Shown here in pieces: positions 23,548 through 37,829 of a stretch of 64,000 nt of DNA; within the stretch, counting starts at the first letter, position 1, and each line of letters opens with the position of its first letter. The stretch is from the NCBI GenBank assembly GCA_023053575.1, contig JAKZAP010000006.1, positions 17,121,280 to 17,185,279 of the forward strand, read 5' to 3'. This stretch comes from Branchinecta lynchi (Eukaryota > Arthropoda > Branchiopoda > Anostraca > Branchinectidae). Below the pieces are notes generated by a model that was not told the origin of the DNA, did not search any database, and saw only the letters and a list, made by a program, of their open reading frames with translations. The position numbers were made by a program, and so were the translations under genes.

Positions 23548-24037
23548 AGAACCATCAGTTAAAGAATAAGCTTTTTAACTCCCGGAAAGATGGCAAAGCG
23601 TGATAAAATTCTGTAGGCCATCGTACCTTACACCACCCGAAGGTTGGACACAATTGATCAGCCTAGCACGCTACCGGCTCGTAAGCCGGACGCGGATCTC
23701 TGCGGAACCATCACGAGTCAGTACTCCGGTGAGGGATAATTCAATAGGCCATCGTACCTGACACTACTCTTAGCGCGACACGGATTGCGAATCTCTCCTG
23801 TAGATGTATTGCATTCTGAGATTGGTTTTATGAGTTGAGCTTACAGCTATGTTGAATGCTAGTGTGATTAGCAGATTGGACATGTTTGGTTCTTTCGCAG
23901 GAAATCCTTCTTTCCGCTTTCAGCAAAAGGAGGCTCCTTTTGAAGATTTACCTGTGTTCATGTTCATACAGATTGTGGGCAACCGCGATGCGTTTTTAGG
24001 GATCTCAAGCGAAGTTAAGCTGACTTTTCCTTTCTAG

Positions 24038-24334
<297 letters not shown>

Positions 24335-24369
24335 TGAGCCTACAAATCAAACTGAAGAAACCTTTTTTT

Positions 24370-24487
24370 TTTTTTAGCAGATCTCCTTACCCTTATATCG
24401 AACCTCTAATCAACTTCACATAACCTTTAACTTTTAACAAGTTTTCAGGTTTCGGCCGGATTCTGGGCGAACAGTTTGTCCGGTGGT
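24370..24487 (+). repeat. single family B core unit
   Basis: One unit: ATCTCCTTACCC, CTAATCAACTTCACATAACC, TTCGGCCGGATTCTGG, GTTTGTCCGG, lying 100 bp downstream of exon 9. It closely matches a unit in element b at about 22780-22880. Confidence 0.7.
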
Positions 24488-25700
24488 ACTGTTGTGGTGG
24501 CCGTTGTAAAGTCGTACACTTCTGACCGTGTACTGACTAACATCTTACCTACTGTAGGCTATCTATCGAACTGATTTATTGATTTGTCGAAAACATAGGC
24601 ATCCAAAACATAGACACAAATCGTGGCATAGAAATCGTGATTGTTAATAAAATTTAACACAACTTGATTGTCATTTCCATTATTGTAGTGTCATATGACA
24701 AAAACGTGCAATGTAGAATATCCGACTCGTTTGGCAACGGCCCCGCCGCAGAGATACGCGTACACACATTTTCGCAGTCGAATGCGAATTTCTCCTTCGC
24801 TCAAACACTTTGACGCATCGCATGCACATTTTCGTATTGATGCGAATTTCGCATGCGTATTTTCGCTTGCGATATCTTATCGGAATGTGTGTGCACGTAG
24901 GTTTACTCCGCAGGTAGTACTCTCAAGGTATAGGGCTTGCCATGTATGATGACTTTTCGGAAAACTGCCGTCATTGAAGCGCATGGTACCTTATTTGAAG
25001 TAAGTATACCTTAGTATAAAAATATCTTAGTAGAAACATTAATTCGTCATTTCAGTAATAATCATAACACAAGTAGTAAAATATGCCGTTGGCCTCTCGT
25101 CTAAAACAGTATGTACTATAGACTCTTTCGGCAAACCGCTTGCCAAAGAATTGTTAAAACTTGTTAAAAACACTTTTACTAAAATGTTTAAAAAACAATG
25201 GAAGAGAAACATTAATTTGTTCACACCATGTTTCCAGATTTAATCTTTACGTCAAACGTAGTTTCACTGGAATACATAATACATATATATAAAATAAATC
25301 AAAATATACTAAAAAGGGTCAAAGACTAAAACCAAGAAATCCAACAATAAGAGTGACTTTTTTTACTGGCTGTTGTGCAGCTAAAAAAAAACTTGGGAAA
25401 AAACTCCTTCGGTATCTTTAATTTTTTGCGGGGACCGGAGTTAATTTGGGTACATTTTTGGGCCTTGTCGCGTTGTGATCCACTTCATATCAGCTGTAAT
25501 AGTTACTCCAAGTAATTTAATGCGTCAAGCGGAGATTTCGGGAGGAATTGGGTTTGTGAAAGTGGACGATGATTTTAACAAGAGTTGTAAGCTGATATGG
25601 CACTTGAAAACATGTGTAGTAGAGTAGCTAAGGATATTTGCCAAGATTTGCGCTCTCGGAAGCACAGACGAGTATGGGCGTTTCGAATGCGTGAAATTAC
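24488..25700. other. intron sequence, nothing firm
   Basis: 24720-24910 is rich in CGCATGCGAATTTTCGC-like words also seen at about 36510-36660 and 37500-37600, probably a diverged repeat. The rest shows nothing. Confidence 0.35.
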
Positions 25701-25719
25701 ATGGTTTAGTCAAAAATCG

Positions 25720-26110
25720 GCCATGCGCTTTGCGGTTACAATGCGCACTTTAATCGGGCTAGAACTGAATGTGTAAGCAAAATACTTGGAGCACAGATGA
25801 TCATGGGCTTGGGGATCTTGAAAAATGTATCGTTTCTTAAAAACGTCTTTTCTACTTTGCGTTAAGAATGTTGGAAAGACAATGGTAAGCAAAACCCTCT
25901 AACCCGGACCCCAGCAGAGGAATAGAACGCTTTGGGACCAACAGTCCGAAAACCGATGGGGTAAAAATGATCATGGACCCTTGAGAATCATGAAAATGTA
26001 TCTTTTGGTCCAAAGTATTTTTTTTAAGAAGATATGTACTGGGACTAAAAACTCATTCGTAAGCATATAGCCTACTTGAGATACAAATGATCGTGAGCAC
26101 TTGGGGATTG
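25720..26110. repeat. family C repeat, copy 2
   Basis: Three diverged units with ATGATCATGGGCTTGGGGAT, ATGATCATGGACCCTTGAGA and ATGATCGTGAGCACTTGGGG, each followed by .T(G)AAAATGTAT. Related to 8800-9020 in reverse. Confidence 0.5.
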
Positions 26111-26134
26111 TGAAAGTACATGTCCTCTTGTCAA

Positions 26135-27147
26135 TTATCAAGTTTCTTTTGGATCCGACCAACCGTCCAAAATGTATGCATGACACAAAATACAGGTAAT
26201 CTGGATCCCATTTCCCTATAATCCCTCGAAGATGGCTGATCGGGGAAATGACTGCTTCCACGTTAATCTGATCGGGTCCCTAATGCACCTGCGGTATTTC
26301 GTTGTCCAAGTTCATCTGTCAATAGGTTAACTCGCCATCGCCGGAATTCCGGGAGTCCTTTTCTCCGTGATGACCGTAAAAATGTAATGGCCTGTAATCC
26401 CCCCCCCCCCCCCCGTCGACTATGCGCCGGTCCAATCTGTTTTATCAAAAATCTATTTACAACTTGCCCTTGTTCTTCTTACCAAGCTTCATACCGATCT
26501 CTCCACTCTAAGCCAGTCCCGAGATTTCCGGCCCCCCTGTGATTCCTCCCCCAGAGTTATCGGATCTGGTCCGGAAACGAAAAGGGAGATCTGGGACCTG
26601 AGATCTTTCCAACTATCAAGTTTCATTTGTATCCGATGCCCCGTTGGAAAGCAATGCTTCCCTCGAGTCCCCCCCCCCCCCTCCCGATGGTCGTATGGGG
26701 AAATTACTATTCTGAAGTCAGTATGGCCTGGTCACATCTGGACGTACTTAATAGCCGGAATTCCGGGACCCACCCTCCAACTCCCCCACAGTGCCCGGAT
26801 CCGATCCCCCCCCCCTCCCTCCAACCCCCCCAACAGTTGTTGGATCCGGTCCGGAAGTAAAATGGGACATGTGAGGCATGTGTTTTCAACTTATCAAATT
26901 TCGTTCAGATCCGATCCCCCATTTGAAAGTAGCGCATGCCTCAATATTCAGGATCCCCCCTCCCTCCACTCCTCCGCGATGGTCGAATCGGGGAAATGAC
27001 TATTTCCAAGTCAGTTGGTCGGGTCCCTGATATGCTTGCCAAGTTTCATGGTCCTAGCACATCTGGAAGTACCCTAACTCGCGATCACCTGACCGACGGA
27101 CCTACCGTGATCGGTATATAGCTCTTGGATAGCAGGCAAGTGCCATA
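26135..27147 (+). mobile_element. family A element 2
   Basis: Shows the family phrases TATCAAGTTTCATTTGTATCCGA, CCCTCCCTCCACTCC, GGTCG.ATCGGGGAAATGACTA, GCCAAGTTTCATGGTCCTAGCA, then ACCGACGGACC and terminal CAAGTGCCATA. The 5' end is not clear. It contains several C runs and no gene. Confidence 0.65.
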
Positions 27148-27204
27148 AAAAAACTAATAATAATCATAATTGATGATTTTTTATGATTTTAACTTATTTT
27201 TTAT

Positions 27205-27290
27205 TCGGACCTTCTTGGCAAGGGTCATCATCAGGGTGTAGCTAGAAGAAACGAACCTGAAGTCAGCCTTGCCAAGAAGGGCCGTAAAAT
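27205..27290. repeat. short inverted repeat
   Basis: CCTTCTTGGCAAGG near 27210 is inverted at about 27270 (CCTTGCCAAGAAGG), giving a 14-bp stem. Related single arms occur near 10155 and 17117. Confidence 0.6.
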
Positions 27291-27694
27291 CACTGGAGTA
27301 AATCTTAGCGGACTTGTCGTTTTATCGCCATCAGATATTATTCGAAGTCAGCCTGGACTGAAGGGCTACTTATCGATTGCAGCTCTTCTGCTTCCCATCG
27401 GAAATGCAATCGTATTCTTCGCCGTTAAATTATTCACCTCGTTTTGTTCGGAGTTGCAATTGCTGAGACTGGCTAGAGGAAAATTGTCTAGTACTAGCGT
27501 GCCATGTGTCTTCCCGTTGCGAATGTTTGATATTAATAATGTAGTGACATAAAACATGTTTCCTGTTCAACTCTGAGTTCGTTCCACCTGTCTATTGTTT
27601 ATTCTTTTTACAGCAATGTGTTATCCTACCATATTGTAGATCTTAGGTTGAGGATACCAACCTGAACGCCTGTCTTCTTCTCTCTGCTTTCTTT

Positions 27695-28050
27695 TTATAT
27701 ACTCTAATTGCTTCACTGTCCCTTTTGTTTATTTTATTAAGAATGAACTGAAAGTATCAAAGTCTTCATGTATTATTCTTACCCGGAAAAAGAGATGAAA
27801 TCTTTCATCTATTTATCACTTTAGCATTCTTAGAAAAGCTTCCTATATATTTGTTCACATTTGACATTTTTTGTTTGTATACTCTAATTGCTTCATTGCC
27901 CCTTTTTGTTTATTTTATTAAGAATGGACTGAAAATATCAAAGTCTTCATGTATTATTCTTTCTCGGAACAAGAGATGAAATCTTTCATCTATTTATCAC
28001 TTTAGCATTCCTAGTAAAGCTTACTAAATTTTTTGTTTACATTTGATTAC
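27695..28050. repeat. 190-bp tandem duplication before exon 10
   Basis: ACTCTAATTGCTTCA begins at 27701 and again at 27891, and the units stay about 90% alike for 160-190 bp (shared TCAAAGTCTTCATGTATTAT, GAGATGAAATCTTTCATCTA). Non-coding, ending about 40 bp upstream of exon 10. Confidence 0.9.
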
Positions 28051-28087
28051 CAAAGACCCATGTTGAAGCTCATGTTCTGTGTTCTAG

Positions 28088-28924
<837 letters not shown>

Positions 28925-30452
28925 TCATATGTCACTTGATGTGAGTAGGTGGTACACGAAAGAAGATACGAACGTCACAAAATACCCTGCCATCCAAAAA
29001 TGCGAATTTAACCCTGAAATAGGATATCTAGTTTCACTCAAGTCTGAGCATTACCGACATCGCCTTGGATCATCTAGGGCAAATGACTATTCTACTTTCC
29101 AAGTTTCAACCCAGTAGATCCACTCGTTTGGTCCGTGGACGTGCCACAAGATTCCCCCCCCCCAACCCCCCTACCGTGGCCGAATCTGGTTCAGACTCCT
29201 AAATGGATTATCTGAAGCATTTTCTGTTACCGCCTGTTAAGTTTAATTCAAATCTGAGCGTTTTTTGGGAACTTTAGGTAACTCCCCCCTCACCCACCGT
29301 GGTCTGATCCAGTTCGAACCCTAAAATATGTGATCTAGGGCGTGTGATCTCTCTGTACTCCAAGTTTCAGTCGAATCGCTTTACTTCTTTGACCCCTATG
29401 CGAGCCACATCATTTCCGGACCCCCCTTCCAACTCCCCTTTCTGTGGCTGAATACGACTCAGGTAAATAAAAGTTGCATATCAGACATGTCCTATTCCCG
29501 TTCGTTAAGTTTGACTGGAATTGGAGCATAGCCTATCTGCAAATTTTGGAAATCCCACTGATTTCCGTATTCCCCTTCTCTCAGCTCCCCAGAGATGGTC
29601 GGATCCAGGAAAACGAGTATTCCTATGGCATTATGTCTGGTCCTTAAGTCACTAATACGCCTACAAAGTTTCATCGATCTTCAGAATATCTGGAACTATC
29701 CTAACTGGAGATCTCCGGAATTCCGGGTAACAACCTCCAACTCCCCCATAGAGCACCGATTCGATCTGGTTTTGTCAATTACGTATCTAGGGATAATGCT
29801 TTTTCTTCCCATCAAGTTCCATCCCACGGCGCCCCACTCAAATCCCCCCCCCCCCACAGGTATCGGATCCGATCGGGACTTGACGTGGAACATCTGAGAC
29901 GATAGCTCTTTCCACTTGCTAAGTTTCATTCAATTCTGATAACCCGTTCAAAAGTTATGCATACCACTAAATCCGGGCTCTCCATCCCTCCACTCCCCCC
30001 GTGATGGTTGGATCGGGGAAACGACTATTCTCAAGTCAGCCTGTTCGGGTCTCTGATACTTTCTCCCAAGTTTCATCGTCCTAGCACATCAGGGAGTACA
30101 GAACTCGCGGGATCACCAGATTCTAGAGCCCCCCCCCCCCCCCCATTGTCCCACAGTGCCTTCCTACCTTGTTCTTCCTACCAAGGTTCATCCCGATCCC
30201 TCCATTCTAAGCGTTTCCCAAGATTTCCGGCTCCCCCCAAAGTCACCGGAAATACCTCAAGATTCCGGATTCCCCCTCCCTCCACTCCCGTTACGATTCT
30301 CGGATCGGGGAACTGAGTATTTCCAACTTATTTTTTTGGGGTCCGTGATGCCTGCCAAGTTTCGTCGTCCTAGTTTATGTGGAAGTGCCCGAACTAGTAA
30401 AACCCGGACAGACCGACGGACGGACAGAAATCAAGATTGCTATATCCAAGTA
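28925..30452 (+). mobile_element. family A element 3 (diverged)
   Basis: Starts CATATGTCACTTGATGTGAG, carries the family phrases (AAGTTTCATTCAA, ACCCGTTCAAAAGTTAT, CTCCATCCCTCCACTCCCCC, GGTTGGATCGGGGAAACGA, CCAAGTTTCATCGTCCTAGC), then ACAGACCGACGGACGGACAG and a decayed terminal region. Non-coding. Confidence 0.65.
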
Positions 30453-31001
30453 GAACCTCCGTCTTTGGTCCCATGCACCATATGCATGCATGGATACCCG
30501 ACAAATTGAGCAGAGCTAGATCAACTTTCTTACGCTTTGAGTTGACGCGCGTCTACTTCCCTCTTCCCCTATAATAGTCTATGTACTCTCGGCCTTTCTT
30601 CTCCTGGGCTCCGCTGCGATGAGCTGTTTGGAGAGGTAACGAATTGTGATGTTCCATGTAGCTACTAAATCCGCTCGTTTGTGTTGGGAATCTATTTGAC
30701 TCCTCAAGGTTGTAGGACAGAGATTGGAGACGGAGGTTCTACGTCTTATGTGTTTATACAGGGACTAATCGTAGTGGAGAAAGTTTCCCGACAAATCCCA
30801 AAACGGATTTGTTAGCAGACTCATGAAAAAAAAAAAAAAATGTATGACTGCATGTGGATGCCAGTATGTCAAATTTTCTGTGTTTACTCGTGGTTCCGCT
30901 TTTGACACGATGCTGAATTTCTTTTGAATCACGTCAAAAGAACTGTCTTGTCCTCCATTCCTTCCTTATGCTTATTTTCTAACCTTGGATATATTTTGCA
31001 G
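30453..31001. other. intron sequence before exon 11
   Basis: Nothing recognised except an A run at about 30827-30840 and the exon 11 acceptor. Confidence 0.4.
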
Positions 31002-31196
31002 GCCGAAGCTAGAGATAAGGACCGACAAAAACGGGAAGCCAAGAAGATGAAACAGCTTGAGATGGCTTTACGGAACTTGTTCACCTCCGCCGGAGTGCAG
31101 CATGATGACGATTGGGAGGAAATCCGACCGACATTCGCCAATGACCCCAACTTCACGGCAATCACCCTGGATTCCGAAAGAAAACGGATATTTAGG
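31002..31196 (+). CDS. PRPF40: PRPF40 exon 11, FF5
   Basis: Acceptor ATTTTGCAG ends at 31001 and donor GTAAGA is at 31197; 65 codons, phase 0. AEARDKDRQKREAKKMKQ is followed by FF5: ALRNLFTSAGVQHDDDWEEI, FANDPNFTAITLDSERKRIF. The downstream intron is 27.2 kb, the longest in the window. Confidence 0.95.
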
Positions 31197-31594
31197 GTAA
31201 GACCATCTTTTATAGCTGTTCTGGAACCTCCGTCCTAATTGTCTGCACTTTCAGGACGGAGTTTAAAAAATACCTATCTTTCCTTACGGAATTTATTATG
31301 GGTCCGGAAATCCTGAAAGGAATTCCAACCCGCAAACGGCCGATTCGGAGTATCTCTCACCATCAGGAATTTGTAGCCGGCAGGCTGCCCACAGAGGCGG
31401 AGGGGTTGTTAGTCCAAACTAAGAAAATTGCAGCGACATGATAATTAGAACAAATAGTAAACGAAGGAAAGGTAATCGTGCCGGAAGGGCTTATGGTAAA
31501 GCTTGTCACTGCGGCAAAATTTACCCCTATTCTGAGTTTCTTGCATGTTCAGTTTCTTGGTGGCAGATATCGGACAAACTTAGTTCTGGGAATC

Positions 31595-32035
31595 CGGAAA
31601 CACATCCGTCCATCCGTCTGTCTGTTAGCACGATAGCTCTTGAAGGTGTTGAGATAGTTTTTTCAAACGATGTGAGAGGATTCGTTGGGTGAAAGTACAG
31701 GTCAAGTTCGTAATAGATGGGCGTCGTAGCTGTATATTTAGGGCGGGGGGAGGATTTTAAAATTAAGGGGCAAACAAATTTGTTTAGCTGCTGAGATAGT
31801 CGATTTGGGAGTAATGAGGCTCTCTGACTCGATATTTGAAACTTATTTTGTCGCCGGGCAAATGGTTCACCCGGAATCCGACCAAAACCGAAAAACTGTT
31901 AAAAGTAAAGTTTTCTCTGAAAACGACTAGACCTCGATATAAGGGTGAATATATTTGAACTTTATTTTCTTGCCGGAAAAGTAGTTCGTCCAGAATTCAG
32001 CCCAAACTGGACATTTGGTTGAAGGAAACAAAAAT
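31595..32035 (-). mobile_element. family B fragment (minus orientation)
   Basis: Starts with the microsatellite side (CATCCGTCCATCCGTCTGTC), then GTTAGCACGATAGCTCTTGA, the GGGCGGGGGGAGG head and one to two core units (CGCCGGGCAAATGGTTCACC). Truncated; family A element 4 follows directly. Confidence 0.65.
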
Positions 32036-32061
32036 TCTAAGTAACAAGAGCTACGAGCTCA

Positions 32062-34813
32062 TATGGCACTTGTTACGAGTAGGCAGTACAAGAAAGTAGA
32101 TGAGAACGTGATAAAATACACCCGCCATCCAAAAATGCGGTTTGGAAATAGAAGTAGGATAATTTGTTTCACTCACTTCTAAGCAGTTCCGGCATCGTCT
32201 CGATTATCAAATGCACATGACTGTTCAAACTTCCAAGTTTCAGCCTAATAAATCCACTAGTTTGATCCCTAGACGTGCTACAATATTTCCGGTACTCCCT
32301 CCATCTCCCCCTACCGTGGCCGAATCTGGTTCGGACTAAAAAATGGATCATCTAAAGTATCTTCTTTTATACCACCGCTAAAGTTTCGGTCGAGTCTGAG
32401 CATTTTTGGAAAATTCTGGTACCCCCTCCCCCCACCAACGTTGTCGGATCCGGATCCTTGCCCAAAATATGTCATCTAGGGTATATGCTCTCTCTAAGTT
32501 CTATGTTTCATTTAAACTGATGCACTCGTTTGACTCCTATGCGAGCCTCAAAGTTTCCGGCAATCTCCCTCCAATTCCCGCCACTGTGGCCGAACAGGAC
32601 TTGAAAACATAAACGTCATATCTCCTAATTCCCTCTTCCTGTCCATCAAGTTTAACTGAAATTGGAGCATAGCCTATCTGCAAGTTACCAGTACCCCCCC
32701 CCCCCCCTACCTTGGCCGCATCCGGCCCGGACGCCAAAGAACAAATCTAGGCCGCATAAACTCGGCACTGTCGAACTTGCATCTCATTCGGGCCATTCGT
32801 TTGGTTTTTGTGCATGTCAAAAGTCCCCCCCCCCCAATTCCCCCAACCGTGGTCGCATTTGTTCGAACGCATCTTTTACATGTCGAGGCCATCGATTCTT
32901 ATCACCCATTTGTTTGATCCTAGTTGGTCGTATCCTAGTTTAAATAAATAAGTCAATTAAGTCGGGTCGCTAATATGCCTGCAAAGTTTCATTGTCTTAG
33001 TACTTCTGGAACTATTCTAACCCCCGACTACCGGTATTCCAGGAAACCCCCTCTACCCCCCCCCCCCCACAGAGCCCCGAAACCATCTGGCTCCGTCAAA
33101 TTCGGATCTAGGCCTAATGCTTGTTCTCTCCATTAAATTCCGTCCCAATCCCTCTGCTTTAAGCTTTTCTTGAGTTTTCGGGTCCCCCCCCCCCCCATCC
33201 CCACAGGTATAACCCGACCCGACCCGGACTTAACAATGATCATCCGAGGCGATAGCTCTTTCCACCATACAAGTTTCATTCAAATCCGATCACCCGTTCA
33301 AAAGTTATACACGCCACTAGATTCCGGACTCCCCATCCATCCACTCCCCCCACTATGGTCGGATCGGGGAAACGGCTGTTCTCAAGTGAACCTGTTCGGG
33401 TCCCTGACATACCTGCCAAGTTTCATCGCCCTAGCACATCAGGAAGTATGCCGAACTCGCGGGATCGCTAGAAATCCGGACCCCCCCCCCCAACTCCCCC
33501 AGAGTGCCCGGATCTGGTCCGCTTATATCAATGACGTATCTAGGACTTGTGCTTGTTCTTCCACCAAGTTTCATCCCGATCCCTCCACTCTAAGCGTTTC
33601 TCAAGATTTCCGGTTCCCTCCTCCAACTCCCCCCAGTGTCATCGGATCCGGTCCGGATTTATAGTGGGACGTCTGAAACACGAGGTCATCCTAAATATAA
33701 AATTTCATCAAGATCCGATCACCCGTTCAAAAGTTATACACGCCACTAGATTCCGGACTCCCCATCCATCCACTCCCCCCAGTATGGTCGGATTGGAGAA
33801 ACGGCTGTTCTCAAGTGAACCTGTTCGGGTCCCTGACATACCTGCCAAGTTTCATCGCCCTAGCACATAAGGAAGTATGCCGAACTCGCAGGATCGCTAG
33901 AAATCCGGACCCCCCCCCCAACTCCCCCAGAGAGCCCGGATCTGGTCCGCTTATATCAATGACGTATCTAGGACTTGTGCTTGTTCTTCCCACCAAGTTT
34001 CATCCCGATCCCTCCACTCTAAGCGTTTCTCAAGATTTCCGGTTCCCTCCTCCAGCTCCCCCCAGTGTCATCGGATCCGGTCCGGATTTATAGTGGGACG
34101 TCTGAGACACGAGGTCATCCTAAATATAAAATTTCATCAAGATCCGATGACTCGTTCGCAAGATAAAAATACCACACATTTTGGCTTCCCCCTCCCTCCA
34201 CTCCCCCTCCCAGATGGTCGGATCGGGGAAATGACTATTTCCCATTTAATCTGGTTGGGTCCCTGACGTGCCTGCCAATTTTCAGCGTCCCAGCACATCA
34301 GGAAGCACCAAACTCGTGGGATCACTAAAAATTCGGACTTCTCCCCTCCCCCCCCCCAACTCCCCCATCACGTATCTAGGACTTCTGCTTGTTCTTTCCA
34401 CCAAGTTTCATCCGGATTCCTTCACTCTAAGTGTTTTCCAAGATTTCCGGTTTCCCCCTCCAACTCCCCCCAGTGTCACCGGATCCGGTCTGGATTTAAA
34501 ATGGAGGGTCTGAGACACGAAGTCCTTCCGTATATCAAGTTTCATTAAGATCCGATCACCCGTTCGTAAGCTAAAAATATTTCATTTTTCCTATTTTTTC
34601 CGGATTCCCCCTCCCTCCACTCCCCTCCAGATGGTCGGATCGAGGAAGCGACAATTTCTAATTTAATCTGGTCCAGTTCCTGATATGCCTGCCAAGTTTC
34701 ATCGTCCTAGCTTATCTGGAAGTGCCCGAACTAGCAAAACCGGGACCGACAGACCGACTGACGGACAGAAATTACAATCGCTATATGGCACTTGAGTAAG
34801 CTCAAGTGCCATA
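32062..34813 (+). mobile_element. family A element 4
   Basis: Starts TATGGCACTTGTTACGAGTA and ends CAAGTGCCATA (34803-34813). The core has repeated phrases including two near-identical 430-bp units (about 33280-33710 and 33720-34140, sharing GAAGTATGCCGAACTCGC and CGCTTATATCAATGACGTAT). The right part has GACAGACCGACTGACGGACA and a terminal hairpin TATGGCACTTG..CTCAAGTGCCATA. Non-coding; proline-rich open frames are repeat artefacts. Confidence 0.8.
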
Positions 34814-36037
34814 AAAACACAGACTGAATCCGTATATGACTTTTTGTCTCTTCGGAGAAGTAGTTCGTAAGCCGGAAACCTTAAATATGTTTAAGTAAAA
34901 GTTTTATTCGAAATCTGTGATGGTGTCAGAATGGGACAACACGCTGGATCGGTATTTCGGTATGAATTGTGAATGAATGAATGATTTGTAACGTACTGTC
35001 GGATGGCATGAGCGCAGTAGAAGAGTGTATAGATGGTGCCGTAGATATAGATAAAGAACATGCTGGGCCAGAAAATTCTATGAGTTTCTTCTAGTATTTT
35101 TCCAGCCATGTCATGGCCTAGACCGGAAAGTAAAGAAATAAAAGAATGACCAAATAGATCTAGTCAAGTGGTTGATTAGGGATGCATAAGCTAACTCGGA
35201 ATCTGGTAAGATCTGATAGTCTGGATGAAGAAGTCCAGTAAATATTCACCTTTGGGATCACATCGAAACCTTTGGTCTAGTTTGTTTAACGATTCTTTCC
35301 CAACATCCCGCATTTAAGTTCGATATATCTCGCTTCGGACTCTTCCCGGTTTATCGTCGTTTTGGCAAGTAATTTTCGAAAAGGAGTATAGTCTTGTGTC
35401 ACGACATAATCGCTTAGAAGCGAGCAACTTAGTGGTCACAGTCACGCTCCCATGTGATGATCCCGGTAAATTGCTCGCGATTCAGCGAAAGGCCATAGTT
35501 TCCAAAACCATTGCATCGTTTCCCAATCTCGGTCACGGAACATTTTGCAGTGAGCTCGCTTTGCGTTTTGTTGTTGGTATGCAATAAAATCAGAAATTCG
35601 GGAGCAGAAAATTGTATATTTTCATGGTGCTCAGATTTGGCCGGTCAGATTTTTCCGGACGGCTTTTCTGCACTTGATCATGGACATGAAAATTCTTAGA
35701 TTTTCTGTAATTGATGATATTGCTGAAAATTCCAACAGCAATTCCAGTCCACGACCGCCCAACCTTATCGTCTGTGGGAACTATCAATTCAGTAGTTCGG
35801 TCGTGCATTTTGATCTGCAGTCACCCCGCGCTTAGAGGGTTTTCCGTTGTTACTCCAAAAGAAAATTCCAGCAATAAGATAATTACAAACTAGTGAACGG
35901 AATGGTAATCCGGTCTTGTGGTAAAGCTTGTTGCTAAATCTACGTACTCACTCAGTTCGATAATTTGTCGCATGTGAAACTCGCGTCACTATGGTCAGAC
36001 CAGCGTGCGAATGCGTCTCAATTTCGAAACGGAGAGC
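34814..36037. other. intron sequence, nothing recognised
   Basis: About 1.2 kb with no gene or clear repeat apart from GAATGAATGAATGA at about 34970. Confidence 0.4.
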
Positions 36038-36495
36038 GTGTCCATTCTAACAATAGTAACTGTTAGTTACTATTTTCGTTCCAGCCTCGGGAAAAGTACT
36101 GACCGTTCGAACCTTCTCGAAATAGTAAATATTTGTTTACCACGCTCGAGCGTAGTAAGCGTGCACTGTACAAAAGTTTCTCCGAGTAAGGATTAAAGGA
36201 AACTGCAGTATTTGCAACTGGGATTAATCTTATCTCGACTGAGATAAAATTAATACGAATTAGAGATTAGGTTATCTCAGTAGAGACAAGATTAATCCCA
36301 CTAGCAAATACTGCGAGATTTTTTGTACAGTGTGGTAACTACGAATCTCTGTAACGTGTAATCTCTGTAACAATGGTCGGATTAGCCCGTAGCATGATAT
36401 TTGGCCGAAAAAAGGAAAGGCTTTCCAGCCTTGACGCCAAGAAGCCAAAAATCGTGACGTCATGCGTAGTAACTACGGTAAGTAGGGTGGAACAC
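36038..36495. mobile_element. GTGTTCCACCC MITE, copy 2, interrupted by a nested MITE
   Basis: In reverse of copy 1 (17222-17489) it runs GTGTCCATTCTAAC ... GGGTGGAACAC. Shared inner words include AGTAACT..TAGTTACTATT, CTGACCGTTC.AACCTTC and TTCCAGCCTTGACG.CAAGAAG. At 36164-36332 it is split by a CACTGTA-family MITE that copy 1 lacks. Confidence 0.8.
36164..36332. mobile_element. CACTGTA-family MITE, copy 3 (nested)
   Basis: Perfect ends CACTGTACAAAA and TTTTGTACAGTG, with TG on both sides as a 2-bp target duplication. The arms carry GCAGTATTTGCAACTGGGAT and its inverse. It is inserted in another MITE whose empty version is at 17222-17489. Confidence 0.85.
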
Positions 36496-37800
36496 GCTCG
36501 CAGAAGAAAATTCGCAATCTGCTGCGAAAATTGGACTGTGGAGTGTGCATGTAGGTACCTGAAGTCCGATTTTCGCTGCCCGATCCGAACAGTTGCAGTT
36601 CTATTTTCACGCCATTGTGCGCATCTGAATTTTCGCTTTGAAATTGTCCACGTCGTGTTTGAAGCTAATGTGACAAACTTCTGAAGAACTACTAATAATG
36701 GAATAACCAGGCTACAACAGTAGCAATGGAGAAAGGTGCGAGTCAAAACAGAAATTAAAGTTTTATGAAAATATCCATCATTGTCATGACCGTGTGAGGT
36801 AATTTAACATTCGGAGGGTGGGGAGAGAGATATGGGCTAAAAGGGGTGAGGCAAGACCAAAGAAAGAGCAGGCTTGAGGGTTGCCCCAATCCTTCTCTGT
36901 TGATCCACGATAGGAGAGGTGAGAGTAAATTACTAGTCTCACCTCTCTGCCAGCGGGTCAGCCCCTCAGTCGTTTCACAACCGGAACGGAAGAAGATTCA
37001 AGCACCAAGCAGAAAATAATGAAAAAAAAATTCGATACTCAAAAGTGTTTTCCGCCTTTATCGTACATACATTACGATCGTTGTTTATCTTGCAAAATAT
37101 TTTACTTCTTTTAACTGTATTTTCAACGTCTGGATCCCGTTTAAAGCCAATGCGAAAATCGGGGAAAAGTTTTCCCAGCACATGTTTGTGAAGATATGCG
37201 GACATCCAGAAGGCGAAATTCTAAAAATAGTTGACCGGGGGAATATGGAAAAATCGGTCCAATGTCGTCAGAACAGATTGGATACACCTTTCGAAGTAAA
37301 AATCTTCGGGTTGGATCTAGCGTAGAGTCCGATTGAAACCAACGAGACCAACGACGAATGAGACCAAATGAACAGATTAAATCACCGAATTTACGAAGGG
37401 ACGGACGGAATGCGGTGAAATCGATGCGGAGTGAACAAAAGTTGGGCGAATTAGCAAATCGATAAAGAAAGGGGAAACCAATAAACACGTTAAATCACCC
37501 AATTTGGAAATGCGAGGTCTGATGCGAATTTTTCCCTCGCTTCGAAATTTGTACGCATCGCATGTAGGTTTGTATTTCGAAATCTCATCGGATTGATTGT
37601 GGGCCCGGCTTAAGGGACGAACATTCCGTTGAAAAGAAACGAAGTATTTCATGCGGCTGAATTATTGATAATTACTCCTGGTTAGAAGCCCAGAAATCTC
37701 ATTTCTTTCTAAATTCCACTTCAATAGGGTTCTCTTTCGATGAAAGAATTCGTACCACAATTTTGCTAAGACTTTCCCCAGAAAAGCGATAGGAAGTTTA
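36496..37800. other. intron sequence, weakly repetitive
   Basis: 36510-36660 and 37500-37600 contain the GCGAAAATTCGCAT-type words also found at 24720-24910. Minus-strand open frames at 36975-37488 show no known family. Nothing else recognised. Confidence 0.35.
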
Positions 37801-37829
37801 GAGCATCCAGCGCTGTCGGTAACTAAGGT

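Noticed and set aside
33170..34513. Long Pro/Ser-rich open frames
   Set aside because: They run through family A repeats, recur wherever the repeat does, on both strands, and show no protein family.
36975..37652. Minus-strand open frames of 76-115 codons
   Set aside because: No family resemblance, overlapping frames, and words shared with other non-coding intron parts.
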